DNA of 64,000 bases from Albugo candida (Eukaryota > Oomycota > Peronosporomycetes > Albuginales), in the NCBI GenBank assembly GCA_040437565.1, contig JBDOQK010000017.1:434001-498000 (forward strand), written 5' to 3'. Numbering within the stretch: position 1 is the stretch's first letter; every line of letters starts with the position of its first letter. A program made the translations under genes and the position numbers. The notes beneath the pieces were generated by a model that saw only the letters and a program-made list of their open reading frames with translations, ran no database searches and was not told the DNA's origin. Positions 10,437 to 21,042 of the stretch are shown one piece after another.

Positions 10437-13400
10437 ATGACAACGTATTCTCATCGCTTCATACTGTTCGCACTGACTATACAACTAATTATCTACGCTA
10501 ATGCAGGTCATGATCGCATTCATTCGTCCCGTGACTTACTCGAGAATAAATTGGGACGCAAAGGCGTGAATGTAAAGCCAGCAAAAGGATTGGATAAAAA
10601 GAATAACCAGTCATCTAATGCGAATACGGCGATCATAGAGACGCCAATCAAACTCACAAGCGAATTTGAAGCATTGTACAAGAAGCTTTTGCATGCGACA
10701 GAAAAGAAATCGCCTTGGAAACACATTCGTATTAAACTTGGCCATGGAAATAACGTATTGGATCGATTAGCGAGCGTAATGTATCGTGTGGTGTTTAGTG
10801 TGGTGGGAAGACACAAAGCGTATTATATAAAGAGATACAGGTCATTGGGACACAATCTGCCACTTTGTATGGATTTANNNNNNNNNNNNNNNNNNNNNNN
10901 NNNNNNNNNNNNNNNNNNNNNNNNNNNNNNNNNNNNNNNNNNNNNNNNNNNNNNNNNNNNNNNNNNNNNNNNNNNNNAATGCAGGTCATGATCGCATTCA
11001 TTCGTCCCGTGACTTACTCGAGAATAAATTGGGACGCAAAGGCGTGAATGTAAAGCCAGCAAAAGGATTGGATAAAAAGAATAACCAGTCATCTAATGCG
11101 AATACGACGATCATAGAGACGCCAATCAAACTCACAAGCGAATTTGAAGCATTGTACAAAAAGCTTTTGCATGCGACAGAAAAGAAATCGCCTTGGAAAC
11201 ACATTCGTATCAAACTCGGCCATGGAAATAACGTATTGGATCAATTAGCGAGCGTAATGTATCGTGTGGTGTTTAGTGTGGTGGGAAGACACAAAGCGTA
11301 TTATATAAAGAGATACAGGTCATTGGGACACAATCTGCCACTTTGTATGGATTTATATGGGTTTTGTAAGACGAATGGCATTGTGAAAAGCAATTGGACA
11401 CGAATTGAGACGAGTGTGAACGCAATGATCAAGCACAAGAAGAAGAAGTCGTCGTCGGATGAGGTTTATGACGCGGAATCGCTTTGGCTGATGCTGAATG
11501 CGTATAAAAATATAAGTTTTTGGGAGAAAAAGAAGAAAAGTGTAACATGGGACGACTGGGGGGACGAACCACAACAAGCATACCTTTTTAGTGTACGTTC
11601 GTACTTTAGAGGATCGTGTGAATTGGCATGGGGACTCTCATTGGACGTGGTACAACAGATTGATCTGACACAAGTAGTTGGGACGTACGTGAATGGGACA
11701 TTAAAACATAAGAAAAAAACGCATTCTCAACCAAAAGCGTGGTACGTCCCACTGGTTTCAACGAATTCAACGAAACGTGCCTTATCCGAATACTCCAGTG
11801 TACTGATGGAACTGGCCCTGCTCAAACATTCTGATATCGCAACAATCAATGCTGCGGGTAGTCCCGAATTACTAGGCGCTGTCATTGATCCGTACATCGA
11901 AGATATACAACGTGCGCTCACACAATCAAACGTGATATTGGAACGTGTCTATATGCAATTGTTTGTGTCCAAATCGAACGATTTGAAGCAATTCATCCAA
12001 GTTGCATCTAAATATTGTCGTCCCAATCTTCATCTTCGCTTTTGTACCATAGTACCAATCATGTACCAACTTGGTACATATACCTATGAAAAACGTGCAT
12101 CTCTCCGTCCCAATTTTATCCCGCACTTGTCGTCCCAATTCGCTAGTTTGGAACGTTCTCATTTCCTCCAATTATTACAAAACAATTACCGTACGCAGCA
12201 AATCGCTACAAAAATAAACACATTCAGTAAAGAAATTACAGAAAAAACCACTTCTCAAGCTCAACGCCTCAATCATCTTCAACAAGATCAAGCGTACGAC
12301 CGCGTCGTCATGGCTACCCAATCCACTCTCGATCAATTACAGCAGGTCGCCGACACCCTCCGCACCAATGACGCCGCTGACGTTCTCAGTTACGACACAA
12401 CTTTTGACGCACTCACCATTTCCATCGAAAAGCTCCTCAAATCCTCAAATTCTTCATTAAGTCTCTACCTCAACCAAATTCAAACCATCGGACAAGCTGC
12501 GTATACAGCATCCAGCGGTCGTACTAAAGGCAGTGGTATGGCACTCATACTCCGTCTCCTCTCCATCCTCGTCGATCCTGATTCCTGGCGCAAAACTGGC
12601 GTCTACACCGACATCGTCCGAACTCTCGACACCATTCGAAAAGACTTTATGAATCCTCAACACATAACGAATTACATGTCTGCATTCAATTCAAAAACAC
12701 TTCATCGATTCAAAAAATTAATTGATTCAATTCGATCAGAATTGCCAAATATCAAGAAATTACATAAAGCGATGCTACCCTTATGGAACGACCCGAAACT
12801 CTCCCAAGACGAAATGCTACGTCATGGACAGGATTTCCTTACAGCGTATGCAAACTACACACACTCTATCACATTATCAGAAGTCAATGAAGTACAGCAA
12901 TTGTTTGTCGTCTTCCTCACAGAAGCGTGTCGGATTGCATCCGAAAAAGGCCTCGCGCATGTGGAATGTCGCCATGTCACAGGTATCAGCAATGTGTTCA
13001 CAAAACTGGGTCGAGCAGTATCCATGGAGAATGACGCCATTGACGCATTAGCCGATCTCGCACAAAGCGCGTTCAAAGCTGCAAGCAGTCAATTTCTCGT
13101 AAGCGCGATCGATTCCGTCTCCAAGGATACATTTCAACATATTACGAAAGTAGACGCACAAAAAAACGATATTACGAATCGCGATTTCCATAAAATGCGA
13201 AAGGAATTCGACGATATCGCATACATTCACGCGCTGTCTCTCGTTCATGTAACCATTTCAGCGGCACAGTTGCAAAGCACAGTCCTTCTTACGTGCCATT
13301 TCCACACGTACTTGAACGCCGGCATTGTCATTCCTCCGTGTGTCAGCGTATTCCAAACCACCAAATTGAAATTCGACCTCGAAATGCTGCTCGCATACTC

Positions 13401-14250
13401 GCCAGAAACGTCGCCGGAACCAACGGAACGCATCGCATACATTCCGACATCACCAATGTTTCCGGGTGACAAACATTTCATCAATTTGAATCAATTATTT
13501 TCAACCAATGGGATTCTCTTTGCAATTCCATCCAATGAGACGTGGCTCAAAGCGAACCATTGGCTTCCCGACGACAGAAATCTCAATGACACTGTGATTT
13601 TCGTGAAGAAATTCAATCCGTTGATATTCGATCCGAATCGTAAGAGAGAGAATGCGCACGTGGAAATCCGAACGAAAACGTCAGCAATGACGGATCTTGG
13701 ACCCGCATCGAAGTACCGTAAATTCTCTATTCCCGCGAGAGAATTTCATTTTCAGTATCATACAAAAACGACATTCAGTGTGAACAGTGGCGTCCAATTG
13801 GATTGCAAGAAACCAATTGAGAATTTGTATCGACAATGTGACTCAATGGCTCCTCAAATATGCGGTCAGAGTGAGGGAAGTATTGAGGATGAGGGACCAC
13901 TCCCTTCGCTATTTGGACCGATTATGCTGAGTGCGAAGACGAGTGGACGGGTGGATGGAAGAATGATGGAAGGAATTCGAGCATCAGCGCCGTTGGCAGT
14001 GTTTACGGAGCTTTTGTATTATGACGTGAAAGAATCGAAATATCAAAGGAGGAAATTGAGTGTGAAGAGGGAAAAGAGTGTGAAGAGGGAAAAGAGGAAA
14101 TGTTGTGTGAACGGATTTCTGGCGAATTGGGAGAGTATGCGATGTGTGAAATGTCCGAGTGGGAGTGTGTCGATGTTTGGAGGGATTTTGTGTGTGCGAT
14201 CGAATGAGAAATTGCGACCTCATTTAAGAGCGAGTCGACGAGGGAAGTAG
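10437..14250 (+). CDS. Large secreted protein (1111 aa) with Cys-rich C-terminal tail
   Basis: Collapsing the overlap (10437-10499 joined to 10978-14250) gives one uninterrupted frame of 1111 codons, with no intron needed. Residues 1-23 are a signal peptide (MTTYSHRFILFALTIQLIIY, cleavage likely after ANA). No RXLR or CHXC motif follows. The body is largely helical, with a Lys-rich segment near residue 160 (KHKKKKSSS), Gln-rich coiled-coil-like stretches in the middle and several N-x-[ST] sites. The tail has an exact tandem hexapeptide, SVKREK twice, and then a C-C-x12-C-x2-C-x12-C module containing CVKCPSGSVSMFGGILC. That module looks like the ephrin-receptor/GCC2-type Cys-rich repeats of extracellular proteins. 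No transmembrane helix is evident, so the protein is probably exported or in the secretory pathway. I do not recognise the family. Confidence 0.85.
10878..10977. other. Assembly gap (100 N) with 378-bp divergent overlap
   Basis: Bases 10500-10877 and 10978-11355 are the same locus with five differences, all transitions. Two change the protein (Ala/Thr in ANT[AT]II and Arg/Gln in LD[RQ]LASV). They look like two haplotypes of one gene. Confidence 0.9.
14059..14094 (+). repeat. Exact 18-bp tandem duplication in coding sequence
   Basis: AGTGTGAAGAGGGAAAAG occurs twice in direct succession (14059-14076, 14077-14094). It encodes SVKREK twice, just before the C-terminal Cys module of the 1111-aa secreted protein, and keeps the frame. 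Confidence 0.95.
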
Positions 14251-14266
14251 ATTTATTTAGTTGATG

Positions 14267-14591
14267 AGGTTGATTGGATTTAGAAGGTAATGAGGGGAAT
14301 GAATAGAGATGTTATTTATTAGATCAGGTTGATTATGTTCTAAGGGGTTGACGACATAAGAAATCGATAGATTGCACGGTATCGTGAATGAAGTTACCAG
14401 ATCAGTATCGATTCATTGAATAAGGTGGATAAAGTTCAGAAGGTATCGAGGGAATGGTGCTTCGAAATAGGGAAATATATCCATCAGAGGAGGTTGATGG
14501 GGTTTCGATGGTAATGAGGGAAACAAACCATGAAATCAAATCTAATTTAGTTTTCAAGGTTGATTAAAGTTGCGAGGTATTGAGGAAATGG
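14267..14591 (+). repeat. Degenerate repeat array between secreted protein and sedoheptulokinase
   Basis: A motif of roughly 35 bp, AGGTTGAT followed by a GTT and then AAGGTATTGAGGGAATG-like sequence, occurs at 14267-14302, 14422-14457, 14491-14524 and 14556-14591, with a weaker copy at 14326-14355. Copies start 59-96 bp apart. The last one overlaps the ATG of the sedoheptulokinase gene at 14588. This fills the whole 337-bp spacer between the two genes. Confidence 0.7.
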
Positions 14592-16266
14592 AGTGTTCAG
14601 CAATGCGAGTGTTAGGAATTGACATTGGGACAACGTCATTGAAATGCATGGTGACCGAACAAGAACACGAGAATATCCGCATCGTAAAAAGCATAACACA
14701 GCCGTACGAAATGAATTCCCACGGAGTACAATCCGTTTCTCATATATTATCAAAATTCTTTCACGCCCTCAAATTCATCGCAGAGGAAGTATCCTCAATC
14801 ACTCACATTTGCGTCTGCGGACAGGTTCATATTTGAGGGTCACTGTATCCCCTTCCATGAAACGCTCACATGCGTCGTGCACGCGAATAGATGCATGGAA
14901 TCGTTTGGTGGTGCAGTACCGTCTTATCCCATGCCGCAAAAACCTTATTCGCCAACGAATGCGACGGCAAATGGCCGTGGAGTGATCTAATCACTTGGGA
15001 GGATACGAGATGTTCCAATGAGTTTCTGAGGGAATGCAATAGCCATTTTGAGTGTCAAAATGATAAAATTTCCAAATTGGCTTCCGGCTACGGAATCGCT
15101 TCCTTTGCTCATATATTACGTTTTCAATCTGATTTTTTACTGACTCATCGATACGATACATGCGGAACGATAATGGATCTGATAACGAGCTTACTGTGTG
15201 GTCATAATTCCCCGAATTTGACTTTTATCGATACAATAAATGCGACTGCGTGGGGCGGTTTTGATGTCAAAGAAATGCGATGGAATGAGAAATTTCTTAA
15301 CGCACTTGACATCCCTCTGTATGTGCTTCCTAAAATAAAAAAATACGGCGATGTTGTGGGCACATCAGTCGCCGCATTTGGAGTTCCCAAAGATGCAAAA
15401 GTGTTGGTGGGAATGGGAGATCATCCGTGTGCTGTGGCTGCTGCCGCGTATTCTCTGAAGAGAGAGATTGTAGCGAATGTGACGAGTACGTTTGCGTGAG
15501 ATTTGTTATCTTTTCCTCACTTTATGACTTGTTCGTAGCGATAAATATCGGAACGTCGGCACAAATCGCTTTTATCATTTCTGAAAGTCAGATCGAAAAT
15601 GTCAGAAATCAAATTTCCGAATCGTTTGAAATGCGACCATTTTTCAACAATTGCTTTATGGGCGTTGCAGCGTCACTTTCGGGGTACGTGCTTTATCCAT
15701 TTTCAGTGAAAATGCTCACAGGAAATAGAGGAAACGTACTCGCGTGGTTTCTGGCGCAAGTGAGCGCGTGGAATGACACTTTAAACAATGAGAGAAATAC
15801 TTTTTCCATGCGCGAATTGATCGCTTTTGGAATGGAGAAGCGATACACAACTCTTACTTGCAGTCCGACTGTTTTTGGAGAACGTTCGAATTTCTGTCTT
15901 CACGGAAGCTTCACAAACATTCGCGCAGATAACTTTAATATTGGCGATATGATGGCAGCGTTATGTTGCGGACTTGTCGATCATCTCATTCATATGATTC
16001 CTCCAACTTTGAGACAGCTCGCGTTATCGCAGAGGTTTGTTTCAATGTGAGAGTTTGACGGTGTTAAAGTATGTGCCTTTGCCGTTAGTGTCATTGGAAC
16101 GGGAAATGCTTTGCTTCGGAATGAATTATTGCAATTTTATTTGGAAGAGCGTATCGGAGAGTATTTTCAAAAAATCGATGAGACTGTGAATGAGCGTTTC
16201 GACGCAGTTTTTGGAGCGACTTTAATTGCAATGTTTGTATCACCCGTTCCAAAGAAATGTCAATAA
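14588..16266 (+). CDS. SHPK: Sedoheptulokinase (FGGY carbohydrate kinase family)
   Basis: Four exons (14588-14824, 14891-15485, 15539-16034, 16089-16266) splice to exactly 501 codons plus stop. The enzyme phosphorylates sedoheptulose to sedoheptulose 7-phosphate, feeding the non-oxidative pentose phosphate pathway in the cytosol. Motifs in order are the N-terminal phosphate loop VLGIDIGTTSLKCMV, GQMHGIVWW (created exactly at the first splice), TWEDTRC, the DTCGTIMDLITSLLCG helix, VGMGDHPCAV, and NIGTSAQIAF (created at the second splice). The last exon carries GTGNALLRNE, the FGGY C-terminal nucleotide-binding segment. Length is close to animal sedoheptulokinases (about 480 aa). The start at 14588 gives MECSAMRVLGIDIG, and the Met at 14603 is an alternative. 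The neighbours suggest no pathway cluster. Confidence 0.88.
14825..14890 (+). other. 66-bp intron 1 of sedoheptulokinase
   Basis: The intron opens GTTCAT, a less usual donor, and closes AATAG. Splicing restores the diagnostic GQMHG motif, and without it the frame meets a stop. Confidence 0.8.
15486..15538 (+). other. 53-bp intron 2 of sedoheptulokinase
   Basis: The intron opens GTACGT and closes CGTAG. Splicing restores NIGTSAQ in frame. Confidence 0.8.
16035..16088 (+). other. 54-bp intron 3 of sedoheptulokinase
   Basis: The intron opens GTTTGT and closes GTTAG. Splicing restores the GTGNALLRN segment in frame. Confidence 0.8.
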
Positions 16267-16733
16267 AGAGATCCGATTGTGTGTGTCTATCGACGGCATT
16301 CACTGTCGGAACTATATTTATTGACAGCTGTAAAGCAATTGGGAAGCGTTATCAAATATGCAAACAACAATTCGAAATGAGAGAGAAATAAAAGATCGAA
16401 TTAAATGTCTAAAAAAAAATTTATGGAACGTTGCACCGTAGTGTTCTATTTATCATAAAACGTACACAAAGTCACTAGCGCCAGTCGATTTTCTGACGTG
16501 CTTTTCTGATTTTCTAATTGAAACACTCGTCAGCGCGATCGCAAGTGTGTGCCGCGCTAAGTGATACGTACCGGAAAATTCATTTTTTCTCTTTGCGGGC
16601 GACAGTTCTCACGCTTTGGTATCATTTGTCGTTACGGAAAACTCACATTTTTGACGCATAGCTACAGAGTGTGACGTAAACATATCGCAGCGACTGTGAA
16701 TGTATTGAAAGCGGAATCTCACGCTACATCCTA
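16267..16733. other. Spacer between convergent genes
   Basis: The 467 bp between the stops of sedoheptulokinase and the C2HC protein hold no coding frame of note. Both 3' ends and polyadenylation regions must lie here. An AATAAA-type hexamer (GAAATAAAAG) sits near 16386. Confidence 0.5.
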
Positions 16734-18388
16734 TCACTTTTTCCTCTTTTGTCGAATAGAGTTTTGTGCACTCGTCTTTGACTGTGCTGCTTTTTTTATT
16801 TTATCTCTTTGTGTTTTTTCCCGACAAAATGGAATATGTCGATCAGCAGCCTTCTCATTAAAGCGGCGACTGCAATACTCGCATTGAATTAAGCTAGGAT
16901 CTGGTGCAGATGGCATCGATGGAGGGAGTTTCGTCCCGTCTTTAAGCGCTTTGCCCACATTTCGACTGGAGCTCATTGCCTCTCGAAAAGCACTGCTTTT
17001 CGACTTCCATGTGCTTTTCTTTCCAATAATTTGATTCTCGCTATTATTTTTTTTCCTACTGTTTGCATCTCTACCACTCCCAACTTTTGCCGCTGTCTGT
17101 TTATTCGCTGATTGTATTTGTTCGATACCGCTGCCTTCCAAACGTTTTGCTCGCATATTGTACACTTTTCGAGGAGCAGAGTTCTTAGCGCATATTCGTT
17201 GATGTCTCTCAATGACGGACTCGATGAATTTCCTTTGGCAAATGTCGCATTGATACATTGTCTGTTCGATTTGCTCGTCGTCTTCCTCGAACGCCGATTG
17301 CAAATTCGAGCTCGAGGAAGGGAACGATTGTGGTTTTTCCTCAACACGCGGACGTCCCAAAGTCTGCGGTTTTTCTTCCTCTCTCGCGGCGTCCGTACGC
17401 CGATTTCTATCGGCCGTTTGGGGCTTTTCGGATCGTACGGTTTTGCTCAAAGTAGTTGTACGATGTTTATCGATCGGTGAGTATCGTTCAGTAAGCGCGT
17501 CCGAGTTATAATTTCGCTGTTGCGTTGGTGCACTACGAGCTTTTCTACGCGACAATTTCGATTTCAAGAGGAAAAGAGAGCTCTATAGAGAACGCGTTAG
17601 AGTGTGAACGAATGCGAGGAACGTGCGCTTGACCTCCATTTCTCGTCGATCATTCCTTTCGATTCGAACAGATTGCATAGAATCTAAACTCTCTCTCTCT
17701 GTGCTGCTGTCTTTTTCGGAATACTTTGCGCGACGCAATGGTGTGATGATTGCAACACTTCCGCCGTCATTTACACATAAAGCGCACTGACAATCCGAAT
17801 TCCGCGAGCACGAGACATTATCCACCCGACGATTTACTGTGTCATTGGAAACACCTCTTCCAGTCTTTGACCTGAGAGATGTATTTGCGTCGTCGCCGCG
17901 CAAGACTTCCAACTTGATTCCGGATACGGAGGATCTGAGTTTTGGATACTGACGAGCGAGTGAATCCAAAGTGTCACCAGAGTCTGTTCTCGTCTCTCTT
18001 TCCATTTGTTGATTTGATGAGATGACGTCGTGGGAATGCCTGCTGTCCTCGGGCCTTAAGATCTCTTTCCTCGTCACCGCAAACGATTTACTCGGACGTA
18101 TCGGAATGTCATCAGAAGCGATGGATTGACCGACGTATCTCTCATATTCCTCGGACGTATCGCGAGTCAATGGCGGGTTGGCTTTCATCCTTTCGGAGAC
18201 AAAGCGTCAGAAAAGAAAACCCGAATTTCCTCGGGTACACTCAAACCTCACTTTGGAGTAAAGGTATGATCCTCCGATAAGATACCAACCCTGCGTTGCT
18301 CCTTGAGCTCTCGTGCTCGTTCTTTAGCTACCTGCTGCTTCCTCGCGTATTGTGTGACATCATATCGAGATCGAGTTGCAGGCTGCAT
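16734..18388 (-). CDS. Two-finger C2HC zinc-binding protein (ZC2HC1-like)
   Basis: Three exons (18388-18252, 18189-17634, 17582-16734) splice to 513 codons plus stop through introns of 62 and 51 bp. Two zinc-binding units have identical spacing, C-x2-C-x11-H-x3-C: CDICQRKFIESVIERHQRIC near residue 343 and CEYCSRRFNEKAADRHIPFC near residue 465. That is the zf-C2HC_2 signature of ZC2HC1-type proteins, often found in ciliated or flagellated eukaryotes. Their molecular role is poorly defined. The rest is polar and low-complexity, rich in Ser, Arg and Glu. The N-terminal exon has a charged helix (ARKQQVAKERARELKEQRR). The start at 18388 is the first Met in the open frame, and a further upstream exon cannot be excluded. 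It follows TCF25 in the same orientation with only about 133 bp between them. Confidence 0.8.
17583..17633 (-). other. 51-bp intron of the C2HC gene
   Basis: The intron opens GTCAAG at 17633 and closes CTATAG at 17583. Phase 0 splicing removes the in-frame TAG at 17583-17585. Confidence 0.7.
18190..18251 (-). other. 62-bp intron of the C2HC gene
   Basis: The intron opens GTGAGG at 18251 and closes GAAAG at 18190. It joins exon 1 in phase 2 to the frame that begins MKANPPL. Confidence 0.6.
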
Positions 18389-18730
18389 CACTGTCGTTCC
18401 AAGTGTCGGGTTGTTTCTCAGTACCGAAATAGATTTCAGTCATAAAGCGACAGCGCGGCGTCGATGCGAAATGCATCAAATCTCTCAACTATTCGGATTA
18501 AAGCCTAAGGCCTTATGCTACTTAATTATCGCGTGTTTGTACGACGTTCCACGGAAGAAGAGATTGGAGAAACAGCAACAGCGGATTCCCAGTAAGCGAC
18601 AACGCGTCATCCTGAAATCCATTTTGGATATTTTCGAGTGGAAGATGCACAGCCATTTGGTTCATTTGTTCCATTTGTTGTGGTATCGGATCGTCTTCTG
18701 GAAGCATGGTGACTTCATCGGTATAATCTA

Positions 18731-18830
18731 NNNNNNNNNNNNNNNNNNNNNNNNNNNNNNNNNNNNNNNNNNNNNNNNNNNNNNNNNNNNNNNNNNNNNN
18801 NNNNNNNNNNNNNNNNNNNNNNNNNNNNNN
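18731..18830. other. Assembly gap (100 N) with 229-bp flanking overlap
   Basis: Bases 18502-18730 recur as 18831-19059. Both copies contain the last exon and stop codon of TCF25, so the left copy is redundant. Confidence 0.9.
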
Positions 18831-18850
18831 AGCCTAAGGCCTTATGCTAC

Positions 18851-21042
18851 TTAATTATCGCGTGTTTGTACGACGTTCCACGGAAGAAGAGATTGGAGAA
18901 ACAGCAACAGCGGATTCCCAGTAAGCGACAACGCGTCATCCTGAAATCCATTTTGGATATTTTCGAGTGGAAGATGCACAGCCATTTGGTTCATTTGTTC
19001 CATTTGTTGTGGTATCGGATCGTCTTCTGGAAGCATGGTGACTTCATCGGTATAATCTACATCAGTTGACACGTCAACACAGTGCCACAGAAGTATGGGT
19101 GCGTACCTTGTAATGCCGCTCGGTGGTATTTCAAAAGGCTTGGAGGCAGCTCCATCACCTGAGGATACGCAGATTGCAAGACAGAACTGTCGATTGCAAG
19201 TTTGGCACTTTGATAAAGGAATTCCAATACATTATCCAACTTCCACAATTGTGAATGTCGCGTGACGTAAATGCTCAGCACATGAGCCAATGCCGAATCT
19301 TCACTTAATGGACGAGCATCAGCAAAGCGGGAATTTTCCAATACCGACTTCCAAGCCTCTGATTCTCAATATGAGTGCACACACATTCTCTAAAGGATTT
19401 GCTACTGTACCTGACGTACTTCTGACTTTACATGCTTCAAGAAGAAGGCTGAGGACGCTCGGATACATGAGAAGAGCTTTGGCCAATTGCTCTTGAGCGT
19501 CTTTCTTCTCGGAATGGAACCTATAAAGATACTTGAGAGTGTGGTCGACTACAAGCTCACGATCGTACATTGCCAACGCGGAAGACAGATAGAGATTTGG
19601 AAGCGAGGAAAGCGAATGTGACTCGACTTCACTTCTCGCAGACTCTGTAAAGCGATCGACCGGTTGGATATTTGCATCGAATAACACGAGAAGGAAAGCG
19701 TACTGCCTGGAAGCTAACGCATAGTAATCCAATGCCAACACAACGGATACGGGATCTCCATGAGGATCCAAGGCAAAGATCATCCGAGCTAACTCGAATG
19801 CGCTTCTCACGCACCCACGTCGACCTGCTTGCTGCATGTACATGAATAAAGCTTTGTAGAATGTCGCGTTGGTCTCAATACGGTAATCCATACGTGAGTT
19901 TCCATTGCTGACATCGAAATTCTCGCTCCAGGAAAGCTCACAGACGTACATGCCCCGCTTGATACAGTCTGTCGCATGATCCATCTGCCCGTGATGCTGA
20001 TACACTCGACTCATCTGAATCAGAGCATCCAAGTGGTACGGGTTTCGGTATAGAAATTCCGCCAGAGCCTGAGGATCATGAGAAGTCTGTACAAATTGGA
20101 AGGCTTTGGAGCTCTACACGCACGTGTCAGCATTCTTACAAGAAAAGGAGCGAACCTTTTAGTAACCTTTTCGTATTCGGAAGACCACACAATTTGATAA
20201 TAGTCGGAGGATTCAGCCCAAAATTCTCCATTTGGACGAGGACAACGAGCCCATCGAATGCCTCCACCGATAAAGGGAGGCGGTCGTGGCCAAGTATCAC
20301 TCGGCGTGACCATAAGCGCCTTCCGTAAGCTTCTCCATGCAACTTTACTGAAACACAATGAACGTGAGAATTTTTGTCGGATAAGGAAGCTGATGAGGTA
20401 CTTTGGATCACGAAATCGATTGTTTCCTGTTTTTTTGTTTGTCTCCTTTTCGGCTTTCATCTGTGAGAATGAATGAGCTGAGATGCATAGAATTGGGAGT
20501 GATACGTACGTTGAAGATCCTCTTCATTTCTCGCTCGGCGTTGGTGAGTCTCACTTGCACACGGAGCAGCTCATTCCACTTTTCGGTCGCATTTGGAATT
20601 GGGTTGTTCCTGTCAGCTTTCATAGCCTCGGAAGGTTGCTTATTTGTGGAAACTTGTGGAATCAGATGACGCTGTTTGGACTTGTTTTGTGATTTCTTCT
20701 TTTTATTCTCGAGTCTATGCATGGAATCAGATTGAATCAGAACTAATAGTATCGATGAGAATGTGTGTTGGATGGGACACTATACGATTTGGTTGGGAAG
20801 GAGACGGGCGGAGATTTTGTCGGCAATTGACTTGTGTTTGGATCGAGAAGCTGCTTTTTCGAATCAATAATCTGATGTGACTCAGAATCTGACTCAGAAT
20901 TTGACACTGAGTCAGACTCCGAGTCTTGAAGGCATTGGAATCCAATGGCTGTTTTCTTTGGCGCTACGTCGTCGTTTGAAATGAATTCCTCGCAATCACT
21001 TTGGTCTTTCACTCGACTTTCATCTTTGAGAAACTGTTCCAA
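18851..21042 (-). CDS. TCF25: TCF25 / NULP1 family, ribosome quality control factor
   Basis: Seven exons splice consistently: 21042-20786, 20714-20510, 20460-20402, 20347-20167, 20113-19411, 19358-19107 and 19056-18851. Introns are 71, 49, 54, 53, 52 and 50 bp, and the frame is 620 codons. The family (yeast Rqc1, human TCF25) acts with the Ltn1/listerin ubiquitin ligase on stalled 60S subunits. The sequence shows the expected order: an acidic Ser/Asp-rich N-terminus (QDSESDSVSNSESDSES), a Lys-rich block, LLRVQVRLTNAEREMKRIF, then PSDTWPRPPPFIGGG, NPYHLDALIQMSRVYQHHG, a TPR-like helical body with RSAFELARMIFALDP, and the C-terminal NPLLLFLQSLLPW. Human TCF25 has 676 aa, so length fits. The true first exon is probably just upstream of 21042, because a possible acceptor (TGTAG) precedes the frame. 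The stop is repeated at 18522 in the redundant overlap copy. Confidence 0.88.

Noticed and set aside
16734-17480. Plus-strand ORFs over the C2HC gene (for example 17112-17480)
   Set aside because: They are antisense shadows of a minus-strand frame that has clear zinc-finger motifs and consistent splicing.
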